This document shows, in pieces, positions 50,383 to 57,563 of a stretch of 64,000 bases of DNA. This DNA is from Nucisporomicrobium flavum. Its GTDB lineage: Bacteria; Actinomycetota; Actinomycetes; Mycobacteriales; Micromonosporaceae. The notes below the pieces were generated by a model. It searched no databases. It worked only from the letters and a program-made list of their open reading frames with translations, and was not told where the DNA came from. Within the stretch, counting starts at the first letter, position 1; each line of letters begins with the position of its first letter. The stretch spans positions 1-64,000 of the forward strand of contig NZ_JADMLH010000029.1 of assembly GCF_016464385.1 (NCBI RefSeq). Reading direction: 5' to 3'. Position numbers and translations under genes: made by a program.

Positions 50383-50786
50383 AGCAATCATCTCCTCACA
50401 GAATGTCACCGGAGTGCCCGCACGTGAGGTAGTTCGGCGCGCGGTCGCGAAAGGTTCACCGCTCGCACAGGATCACCGGCACGGGCCACATTATTTTTGC
50501 CTTAGCGCCCGGTTTCGAGACGGTGTCTTCCCTGGTCAAGACCGGTTTTTCGGGGTGGCGTAGCAGGGCGGCGCAAACTTCGCCGCAAAAGAGTGCCCGA
50601 ACGTTCATCCGATCCGGCCCCCCGCACGTAGATGGGGGAGGGCAGGGACCGGGGACGACAGACCGTGATGGAGAGGAAGGCAGCACCGGACCGCCCGACA
50701 GTAACGAGCGCGGGGCATCCCCCACGGATGCCGGCGTCGGCGAATGCCCACGACGGACGCCAGACCGCTGCGGAGAACGAGGAGCC
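50383..50786. other. 404-base intergenic control region upstream of the redox cluster
   Basis: No credible gene is present. The region is less GC-rich around 50480-50600. It holds two hairpins: GCGGCG/CGCCGC (50568-50586) and GGCATCC-CCCAC-GGATGCC (50714-50732), the second about 55 bases before the cytochrome gene start. I could not find a promoter with good spacing for either divergent gene. Rex- or FNR-like boxes were looked for and not seen. Confidence 0.5.
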
Positions 50787-52661
50787 ATGGCCCGGACGAA
50801 GACGAAAGAACGATCCGCCAGTCGTGTGGACGTCGAGATGGGTGCCACCGGTGGCCGGACACCACCGTCGAAGCTCACCATCGCCCTGTTCGCGGTGTCG
50901 ATCCTGGCCGCCGTCTGGTCGGTGATGATGCTGATCCCGCAGGGCCGGGTCGCGTACGTCTACATCTTCTATTACCTCGAGTACTACATGGGCGTGCTCG
51001 CGCTCGTGTCGCTCTCGATCACGATCATGATCGGGCTGGTCTCCACCGACCGCCTCGTGCTCTCGATCCGCCAGCGCCTGCTGCTCCAGTCGGCGCACCG
51101 CACGACCGGCGTGATGGCCGTCTCCGCCCTGTTCATCCACCTCTGGACGAAGTTCGCCGAGAGCCACATCCGGCTGCTGGACGTGTTCATCCCGTTCCTG
51201 TACCCGGGCCTCAACAAGATGTTCGTCGGGTTCGGCACGATCTCCGCGTACGTCATGGTGATGACGATGTGGACCGGCATCATCCGGGCGCGGTTCATCG
51301 GCCGCGGCAAGCCGTGGATGTGGCGGGCCGTGCACAGCATCTCGTATCTGACGTGGCCGATCGCCCTGCTGCACGGCCTCAACGCCGGCCGCCCCGCCGC
51401 CGTCTGGGTCATCGTCAGCTACGTCGTCTGCGTGCTCGGCGTGCTCATCGGGCTCGCCGTACGCCTCGCGGTCAGCCTGAACCGCAAGAAGGACTTCGCC
51501 TCGCAGGCCGGCACCGCAGGCGGCACCGGCGGCATGAAGCCGGTCGGCAAGCTCGCCCCCACCACCGGCGTGATCGCCAAGGGCCGCGGCCGGGGCCGCA
51601 GCCGCGGCGAGGACCCGATCGTCTCGGACCGCGGCAACGCCGTCGAGCCGTGGCAGCCCGCCGCGCCCGCCCGGACCGCCGCGCCGGTCCTGGCCGAGCC
51701 GCCCGCCCGCCCGGTCAGCCCGGCCGCGCCCGCGCCGGTCAGCGCCGCCCCCGCGGCCGAGCGCCCCCTGCGCCGGCGCCCCGACGAGGACGAGCGGGCC
51801 CGCCGCCGCCGCGACTTCGACGACGCGCCGACCCAGCACTGGCAGTTCGAGGACGAGGACGACATGCCGGCCGCGCGGTCGCGCCGCTACGCCGAGGAGG
51901 AGGTGCCGGCTCCCCGCCAGCGCCGCGCCGAGCGGTTCGACGAACCCACCGGCGCCTACTCGCGCCGGGCCCTCGAGGACGGCCCGCGCCGCTACGACGA
52001 CGAGGACGAGGTGCCCGCTCCCCGGGGCCGCCGCCGGGCGGAGGACGAGTACGAGGAGGCGCCGCGGCCCCGCTCCCGCCGCTACGCCGACACGGACCTG
52101 GACGACGAGCCGGCTCCCCGCCCCCGGGGCCGCCGGTACGCCGACGAGGACGAGGACGTCGTACCCGTCCCGCGTAGCCGCCGGGCCGCCGAGGACCTGC
52201 CGCTCTCCCGGTACGCCGACGACGAGCCGCCGGCCCCGCGCCAGCGCCGCTACGCCGACGACGACCGGTACGACGACGCCCCGCCGCGCCGCCGTGCCGC
52301 CCGGTACGCCGACGACGAGCCGCCGCGCCCGTCGCGCTCCTCCCGCTACGCCGAGGAGGACGAGGATGCGCCCCGGGCCCGGCGCGACCGGGGCGCCGAC
52401 GTCGACCGCGCCGACTCGGGGCGGCACAGCCGCAGCGAATTCGTGGACCTGGCCGGCGCCGGCGCCGACCCGAACTACCTCGAGCCCGACGAGACGCCCA
52501 CCCTCGTCGACATGGCCCAGCGCCGGGCCCGCAGGGCAGCACAGCAGGAACCCGTGCGTTCCGGATCGGGCCGGGGGGCCCGCAGGGGATCCCGGAGCCG
52601 CACGGCCGACGATGCAGCTGACGACATGTACTGGGCGCAGCTGCGAGGGGAAGCACAGTGA
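50787..52661 (+). CDS. Ferric-reductase-like bis-heme membrane protein with long charged tail
   Basis: A 624-residue protein. Residues about 30-235 form six transmembrane helices of the ferric-reductase-like/cytochrome b type. His104 and His118 on one helix and His183 and His196 on another are spaced 14 and 13 apart, the pattern that holds two stacked b hemes across a membrane. There is no FAD/NAD domain of its own; the next gene probably supplies electrons. Residues about 250-620 are a disordered, strongly charged cytoplasmic tail with many R-R-Y-A-D/E units. GAGGAG precedes the ATG. Its TGA overlaps the next GTG. Confidence 0.85.
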   Translation: MARTKTKERSASRVDVEMGATGGRTPPSKLTIALFAVSILAAVWSVMMLIPQGRVAYVYIFYYLEYYMGVLALVSLSITIMIGLVSTDRLVLSIRQRLLLQSAHRTTGVMAVSALFIHLWTKFAESHIRLLDVFIPFLYPGLNKMFVGFGTISAYVMVMTMWTGIIRARFIGRGKPWMWRAVHSISYLTWPIALLHGLNAGRPAAVWVIVSYVVCVLGVLIGLAVRLAVSLNRKKDFASQAGTAGGTGGMKPVGKLAPTTGVIAKGRGRGRSRGEDPIVSDRGNAVEPWQPAAPARTAAPVLAEPPARPVSPAAPAPVSAAPAAERPLRRRPDEDERARRRRDFDDAPTQHWQFEDEDDMPAARSRRYAEEEVPAPRQRRAERFDEPTGAYSRRALEDGPRRYDDEDEVPAPRGRRRAEDEYEEAPRPRSRRYADTDLDDEPAPRPRGRRYADEDEDVVPVPRSRRAAEDLPLSRYADDEPPAPRQRRYADDDRYDDAPPRRRAARYADDEPPRPSRSSRYAEEDEDAPRARRDRGADVDRADSGRHSRSEFVDLAGAGADPNYLEPDETPTLVDMAQRRARRAAQQEPVRSGSGRGARRGSRSRTADDAADDMYWAQLRGEAQ

Positions 52662-54130
52662 CCTCGGCCAAAGTTCCACCGGTCACCGCCATCGGGACGC
52701 CGCGGATCACCGCGGGTTTCGATGAGTACGGGCGGCTCGACCTGCTCGCGCACCAGGAGGTGCACGGCGGGTTCGCGGCGCTGTCCAGCGGCGAGCTGAT
52801 CGGGCTCGCCGACCGCATCGAGCTGCGCGGGCGCGGCGGGGCCGGGTTCCCGTTCGCCCGCAAGCTGCGCGCGGTGCTCGACTCGTGCCGCCGCCAGGAC
52901 CTGCCGCCGATCATCGTGGTCAACGCCACCGAGGGTGAGCCGCCCTCGTGGAAGGACAAGGCGATCCTGACCCGCGGCCCGCACCTGATCCTCGACGGCG
53001 CCGCGCTGGCCGCGGCCGCGCTCGACGCCGAGGAGATCGTCATCGGCGTCGCCGACGACGGCATCGGGATGGACTCGCTGGCCGAGGCCCTCGCCGAGCG
53101 CCGGATGCCGGTGCCGACCCGGATCGTCACCGTGCCGCACCGCTTCATCTCCGGCGAGGGTGGTGCGCTCGTGCGCGGCATCAACGGCGAGGCGCACATC
53201 CCGCCTGGGCGCAAGGTGCGCTCCAGCGACAACGGCGTGGCAGGCCTGCCCACGCTGCTGTCCAACGCTGAGACGTACTCGCAGCTGGCGATCGCCGCCC
53301 GGCTGGGGCCGTGGGAGTACAACGCGGTCGGCATCCCGGAGGAGCCCGGCACGGTCATGCTGACCGTCGGCGGGTCGTCGACCGCGCCCGCCGTCGTGGA
53401 GGCGCCCACCGGCACCCCGCTGATGGAGGTGCTGGAGATGTGCGGCGCCGACATCGGCCCCGGCCTGCTGGTCGGCGGCTACCACGGCAAGTGGATCAGC
53501 GCCGAGGCGGCCAAGACCGTGACGATCTCCCGCAAGGGCTTCGCCAAGGTCGGCGGCACGCTGGGCGCCGGCATGCTGATCCCGATCGGCTCGCAGACCT
53601 GCCCGCTGGGCGAGGTGGCGCAGGTCGTGCAGTACCTCGCCGGCGAGTCCGCGGGGCAGTGCGGCCCGTGCCGGCTCGGCCTGCCCGACCTGGCCCGCGC
53701 GGTGACGCTGGTAGCGCTGGGCGGCAGCGCGCTGGAGAACGTGCGCCAGGCGGCCGGCGTGGTGAAGGGCCGCGGCGCGTGCAGCCACCCCGACGGCACC
53801 TCCCGCTTCGCGCTGTCCGCGCTGGAGGTCTTCGCCCGCGACGTCGAGCTGCACGCGAACGGCGAGGGCTGCGGCAAACAGGTACGCGGGATCCTCCCGC
53901 TGCCGTACCACCAGGCGCAGGGCGCCCGGAAGCTGGCGCTTGATTGGTCCCGCTGCGACGGCCACGGGCTCTGCTCGGCGGTCGCCCCGGAGATCATCCG
54001 GCTGGACGCGAACGGCTTCCCGGCGTTCCCGCAGACGCCGCTGCCGCCGTGGCTGGAGAACGGCGCCCGCAAGGCCGTGAACGTGTGCCCGGCCCTGGCC
54101 CTGCGGCTGACGGAGGCGGGCAAGAAGTGA
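52658..54130 (+). CDS. NuoF-like flavin/FeS oxidoreductase fused to a 3Fe-4S-type ferredoxin
   Basis: A 490-residue soluble protein. Residues about 40-360 match the NuoF (51-kDa complex I) fold: GRGGAGFPFARKL (FMN/NADH site), NATEGEPPSWKDK, then an SLBB region. The FeS segment reads ESAGQCGPCRLG where NuoF has ESCGKCTPCREG, so one cluster Cys is Ala. The last 65 residues form a ferredoxin of the C-x5-C...CP kind (RCDGHGLCSAVAPEII, NVCPAL), typical of 3Fe-4S ferredoxins. It may move electrons between NAD(P)H or ferredoxin partners and the membrane hemes of the preceding gene. GTG start overlaps that gene's stop. Confidence 0.87.
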   Translation: MTSAKVPPVTAIGTPRITAGFDEYGRLDLLAHQEVHGGFAALSSGELIGLADRIELRGRGGAGFPFARKLRAVLDSCRRQDLPPIIVVNATEGEPPSWKDKAILTRGPHLILDGAALAAAALDAEEIVIGVADDGIGMDSLAEALAERRMPVPTRIVTVPHRFISGEGGALVRGINGEAHIPPGRKVRSSDNGVAGLPTLLSNAETYSQLAIAARLGPWEYNAVGIPEEPGTVMLTVGGSSTAPAVVEAPTGTPLMEVLEMCGADIGPGLLVGGYHGKWISAEAAKTVTISRKGFAKVGGTLGAGMLIPIGSQTCPLGEVAQVVQYLAGESAGQCGPCRLGLPDLARAVTLVALGGSALENVRQAAGVVKGRGACSHPDGTSRFALSALEVFARDVELHANGEGCGKQVRGILPLPYHQAQGARKLALDWSRCDGHGLCSAVAPEIIRLDANGFPAFPQTPLPPWLENGARKAVNVCPALALRLTEAGKK

Positions 54131-54632
54131 GGGTCAAGGTCCTGCTCGCGACGATCGCCGCGGTGGCCCTCCTGACCGGGTGCGGGGTGCGACCCCCGCG
54201 ACCCCCGCGGCGCCGGCGGCCGCTGCGGCTCCCGCGGCCCTGGCCTTCACGGGCAGGACCTTGGACGGTACGCAGTTCGACGCGGCCACGCTGGCCGGCA
54301 AGCCCGCGATCCTCTGGTTCTGGGCACCGTGGTGCGCCACCTGTGCCAGCGAGGCGATGTCCATCGCGGACATCCACGACGAGTACGGCGACCGCCTGAA
54401 CATCGTCGGCATCGCGGGCATGGGCGGGAACAAGGAGATGCACGAGTTCGTCTCGGACCTGGAGGTCGGTGCCGTACCGCACCTCGACGACCAGCCCGGC
54501 GCGATCTGGAAGAAGTTCGGCGTCACCGAGCAGAGCACGTACGTGATCCTCGACCGGTCCGGCCGGGTGGTGGTCACGAGCTACCTCGACGACCTGCAGC
54601 TGACCACCCGGGTCAAGGCTCTGGTGGCCTGA
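54127..54632 (+). pseudogene. TlpA/thioredoxin-like lipoprotein gene with apparent frameshift
   Basis: GTG 54127 overlaps the previous stop and opens a lipoprotein signal, VRVKVLLATIAAVALLTGCG, whose Cys would be lipidated. At about 54185-54195 the frame is lost. The continuation (ATPATPAAPAAAAAPAALAF), then a thioredoxin domain with WFWAPWCATC, lies in the frame one base earlier. One missing G in a repeated GCGACCCCC stretch would explain it. The domain could still be made from GTG 54180, but without export. The active-site Cys pair is intact, so the gene may be functional if this is a sequence error. Confidence 0.7.
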
Positions 54633-54635
54633 GCC

Positions 54636-55502
54636 GTGCGGGCGCCGGTGCTGCTCGCGCTGACCGCCGGCATGCTCGGCGCCGTGAACCCGTGCGGCTT
54701 CGCGTTGCTGCCGGCGTACCTGTCGGTGCTGGTGGCGGGGGACCGCGCCGCTGATGAGGGGCCCCGGGCGAGCCTGGCGGCCGTCGGCCGGGCGCTGCGC
54801 TGCACGGCCGCGCTGACCCTCGGGTACGTCGCCGTCTTCGGTACGTTCGGCCTGGTCCTGGCGCCCCTGGCGGGCCGGCTCGTGCCGCGGCTGCCCTGGC
54901 TGACCGTGGTGTTCGGCCTGGCGCTGGCCCTGCTCGGCGGATGGCTGCTGGCCGGCCGGTCGCTGCCCGCGCCGGGGCGGGGCCTGCGGGCGCCCCGGCT
55001 GACCGGCTCGGCCACGTCGATGGTGCTGTTCGGCGCCGCGTACGCCGTCGCCTCGCTGGGCTGTGCGGTCGGACCGTTCCTGGCGATCGTGGTCTCCAGC
55101 CTGCGGGCCGGCTCCCTCACCGAAGGGCTGGCGCTCTTCGTGAGTTATGCCACGGGAATGGGTCTGGTCATCGGTGTCACGGCCACGGCGGTGGCGCTGG
55201 CGCGGCTCTCCGCAGTGGCGCGGTTGCGCAGGGCGGCCGTTCTGGTGCCCCGGGCGGGCGGTGCGATCCTCGTGCTCGCCGGAGCGTACGTGGCCTACTA
55301 CGGATGGTATGAACTGCGGATTGTCAAGAATGTGAGGACTTCCGGGCAGGATCCTGTGGTGAATCTTGCCTCGAATCTCCAGCACGAGTTGAGTGGTCTG
55401 GTCGGACGGCTGGGCGCGAGCTGGTTCGGCCTGCTGCTGGTCGTCCTCATGCTGGCAGCGCTCCTGCTGTCCCGTCGCCGCCGTACCTCAGTGGGGAGTT
55501 GA
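54636..55502 (+). CDS. ccdA: CcdA-type thiol-electron transporter
   Basis: A 288-residue membrane protein of the CcdA/DsbD family that passes reducing equivalents from cytoplasmic thioredoxin to extracytoplasmic thiol proteins. Six hydrophobic helices carry the two conserved Cys: Cys20 in NPCGFALLP and Cys143 in SLGCAVGPF. A C-terminal extension of about 60 residues ends in a further helix and RRRRTSVGS. It starts at GTG three bases after the thioredoxin-like gene, whose product would be the natural recipient. The first kinase starts two bases after its stop, so these genes share a transcript. Confidence 0.9.
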   Translation: MRAPVLLALTAGMLGAVNPCGFALLPAYLSVLVAGDRAADEGPRASLAAVGRALRCTAALTLGYVAVFGTFGLVLAPLAGRLVPRLPWLTVVFGLALALLGGWLLAGRSLPAPGRGLRAPRLTGSATSMVLFGAAYAVASLGCAVGPFLAIVVSSLRAGSLTEGLALFVSYATGMGLVIGVTATAVALARLSAVARLRRAAVLVPRAGGAILVLAGAYVAYYGWYELRIVKNVRTSGQDPVVNLASNLQHELSGLVGRLGASWFGLLLVVLMLAALLLSRRRRTSVGS

Positions 55503-55504
55503 TC

Positions 55505-57406
55505 GTGGACACCGCGTACCGCGTGAGTCCACTACGCCGCGACGATCCGGAATGGCTGGGCCAGTACCGGCTGACCGGCCGGCTCGGATCCGGCGGCATG
55601 GGCGTGGTCTACCTGGCCCGCGACCGCGACGGCGGCTACGTGGCGATCAAGCTCGTGCACGCGACGCTCGTCAACGACCCCGAGTTCCGCGGCCGCTTCC
55701 GCAGCGAGGTGGACCGGGCCCGGCAGGTGCCGTCGTTCTGCACGGCCGAGGTGCTCGACGCCGACCTCGACCACTACCCGCCGTACCTCGTGGTCGAATA
55801 CGTCGACGGGCCCAGCCTCGCCGAGGTGGTCGAGGACCGCGGGCCGCTGCGGGCCGCCGCGCTGCACTCGCTCGCCGTCGGCGTGGCCACCGCGCTGACC
55901 GGCATCCACGGCGCGGGCGTCATCCACCGCGACCTCAAGCCGGACAACGTGCTGCTCGCGCCCGGCAGCCCCAAGGTCATCGACTTCGGCATCGCGCGGG
56001 CGTTCGAGGCGACCAGCCAGCACACCCGTACGGACCAGATGGTCGGTACGGTCGCGTACATGGCGCCCGAGCGCTTCTCGTCCGAGCCGGGCACGCCGCT
56101 GACCGCCGCCGCCGACATCTTCGCCTGGGGCTGCGTGGTCGCGTACGCCGGAACCGGCCGCACCCCCTTCCACGGCGACTCGCCCCCGGCCACCGCCGCC
56201 CGCATCCTCACCCAGCCGCCGCACCTCACCGGCCTGCCCGAATCGCTGCGCGACGTCGTGGAGCTGGCGCTCGCCAAGGACCCCGACGACCGGCCCACCG
56301 CGCGGGAGCTGCTCGACATGCTCCTCGGTGACCGGCCCGCGCCGCGCCGCGCCCCGGCGGGCCCGCGGGTCCCGGCCGCGCCGCGCCGCGCCCCGGCGGG
56401 CCCGCGGGTCCCGGCCGGGCCGCCCGGCGCTTTCTCGTCCGGCGCTTACCCGTCTGGTGGTGCTTTCCCGGCCCGTCCGCTCACTTCGACCGGGCCCACC
56501 GGCCCGTTCCGCGACGATCTGCTGGTGGCGGCCGCCGCGGACGCCCGCTACGACGGGTACGACCCGGTGCCCGGGCGGGAGGCCCGCGCCCGCCGGCACA
56601 AGCTGCTCGCCGCGCTGGCGGTGCTGCTCGTCGTCGCCGGCCTCACCACGGTCGGCCTGGTGATCAACGCGCAGACGCAGCTGCGCGACTCGTTCACCGC
56701 GACCGCGCCGCCCGACGGGGGAGAAGCCGCCGGGCAGGCGGAACCGGACGTGGAGCCCACCGGCGCGACGGCCCAGCCCGAGGGGACCCGGCCGGCGTCC
56801 CCGAAGCCGAGCCGCACCCGCACCCCGACGCCCGTACCGCTCGAGCCGCGCGGCGGGGAGCCGATCATCCAGGACCCGCTCAGCGAGCCCGGCCAGTGGC
56901 TCGACAGCGAGATCCGCGAGCAGAACGCCCGCTGCTTCACCGACGGCGTCATGCGCGCCGAGCTGGCCGACCGCGGCACGTTCCGCTGCGCCGGGCCCCG
57001 CGAGGAGATCGAGGACGACTTCGGCGTCGAGGTCACCACGGCGCTGCAGACGGCCGGCAGCTGCGCGGGCATCTGGTTCCACTGGGACGACGAGCGCGGC
57101 GGCCAGGTGCTGCGGATCTGCCAGGACGACATCTCGATCGCCGCCGACACGCCCGGCGACCGCCGCATCTACGACCGGGTGGAGCTCGCCGACCGGATCC
57201 CGCTGCAGAAGCCCACCCGCGTGCACCTCGTCGTGCGCGAGGGGGAGGCGGAGGTGTTCCGCGGTGGCAAGTTCGCCGGCGAGATCGACCTGCCGGTCAA
57301 GGGGCCGCACGAGGGCGAGGTCCAGCTCGGCATCAGCGTCGACGCGCTCGACACCGACCCGCCGTACGCGGTGACGTTCGCCGATGTGGACATCCGCTCG
57401 TTGTAG
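55505..57406 (+). CDS. Membrane Ser/Thr protein kinase with four-Cys outer domain (first copy)
   Basis: A 633-residue receptor-like kinase. The kinase domain (about 18-280) has GSGGMG, the Lys in VAIKLV, HRDLKPDN, DFG in VIDFGIA and GTVAYMAPE, so it should be active. A Pro/Ala/Arg linker contains two identical 13-residue units. One helix follows at about 366-387, then a linker and an outer domain from about 460, resembling concanavalin/LamG-like folds, with Cys477, Cys495, Cys520 and Cys539 as its only Cys. No PASTA repeats. GGGGAG favours GTG 55505, two bases after ccdA. Next is a paralogue. Confidence 0.92.
   Translation: MDTAYRVSPLRRDDPEWLGQYRLTGRLGSGGMGVVYLARDRDGGYVAIKLVHATLVNDPEFRGRFRSEVDRARQVPSFCTAEVLDADLDHYPPYLVVEYVDGPSLAEVVEDRGPLRAAALHSLAVGVATALTGIHGAGVIHRDLKPDNVLLAPGSPKVIDFGIARAFEATSQHTRTDQMVGTVAYMAPERFSSEPGTPLTAAADIFAWGCVVAYAGTGRTPFHGDSPPATAARILTQPPHLTGLPESLRDVVELALAKDPDDRPTARELLDMLLGDRPAPRRAPAGPRVPAAPRRAPAGPRVPAGPPGAFSSGAYPSGGAFPARPLTSTGPTGPFRDDLLVAAAADARYDGYDPVPGREARARRHKLLAALAVLLVVAGLTTVGLVINAQTQLRDSFTATAPPDGGEAAGQAEPDVEPTGATAQPEGTRPASPKPSRTRTPTPVPLEPRGGEPIIQDPLSEPGQWLDSEIREQNARCFTDGVMRAELADRGTFRCAGPREEIEDDFGVEVTTALQTAGSCAGIWFHWDDERGGQVLRICQDDISIAADTPGDRRIYDRVELADRIPLQKPTRVHLVVREGEAEVFRGGKFAGEIDLPVKGPHEGEVQLGISVDALDTDPPYAVTFADVDIRSL
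56339..56416. repeat. Perfect 39-bp tandem repeat in the kinase linker
   Basis: Two identical 39-base units (56339-56377, 56378-56416) encode APRRAPAGPRVPA twice in the cytoplasmic linker. The length is a multiple of three, so the frame is kept. It could expand or contract by slippage. Confidence 0.9.
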
Positions 57407-57563
57407 GCGGTGGTGTCGGTTGGGCGGCAACCGGCGTACGGGGCTTCGCAGGCACTATGTCGCCCGATAGGGTGCCTTCCTGACGGGGGAAACGACCCGC
57501 GCCGTGACACCGGCGCGGGGACGGGCGGCGAACAGGCCGCCGGGGGGGCGTAGGAGCAGCGGC

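Noticed and set aside
50410..50786. Rex/FNR/OxyR-type boxes upstream of the redox operon
   Set aside because: No palindrome close to those consensus sites was found; only the two hairpins described are evident.
51540..52400. Regularly spaced GC-rich repeats resembling an array
   Set aside because: They are coding repeats (R-R-Y-A-D/E) within the heme-protein tail, with variable spacing. No CRISPR array or cas gene occurs in the window.
54180..54632. Reading the thioredoxin as a cytoplasmic protein from GTG 54180
   Set aside because: Possible, but the intact lipoprotein signal directly upstream, overlapping the previous stop, makes a frameshifted exported protein more likely.
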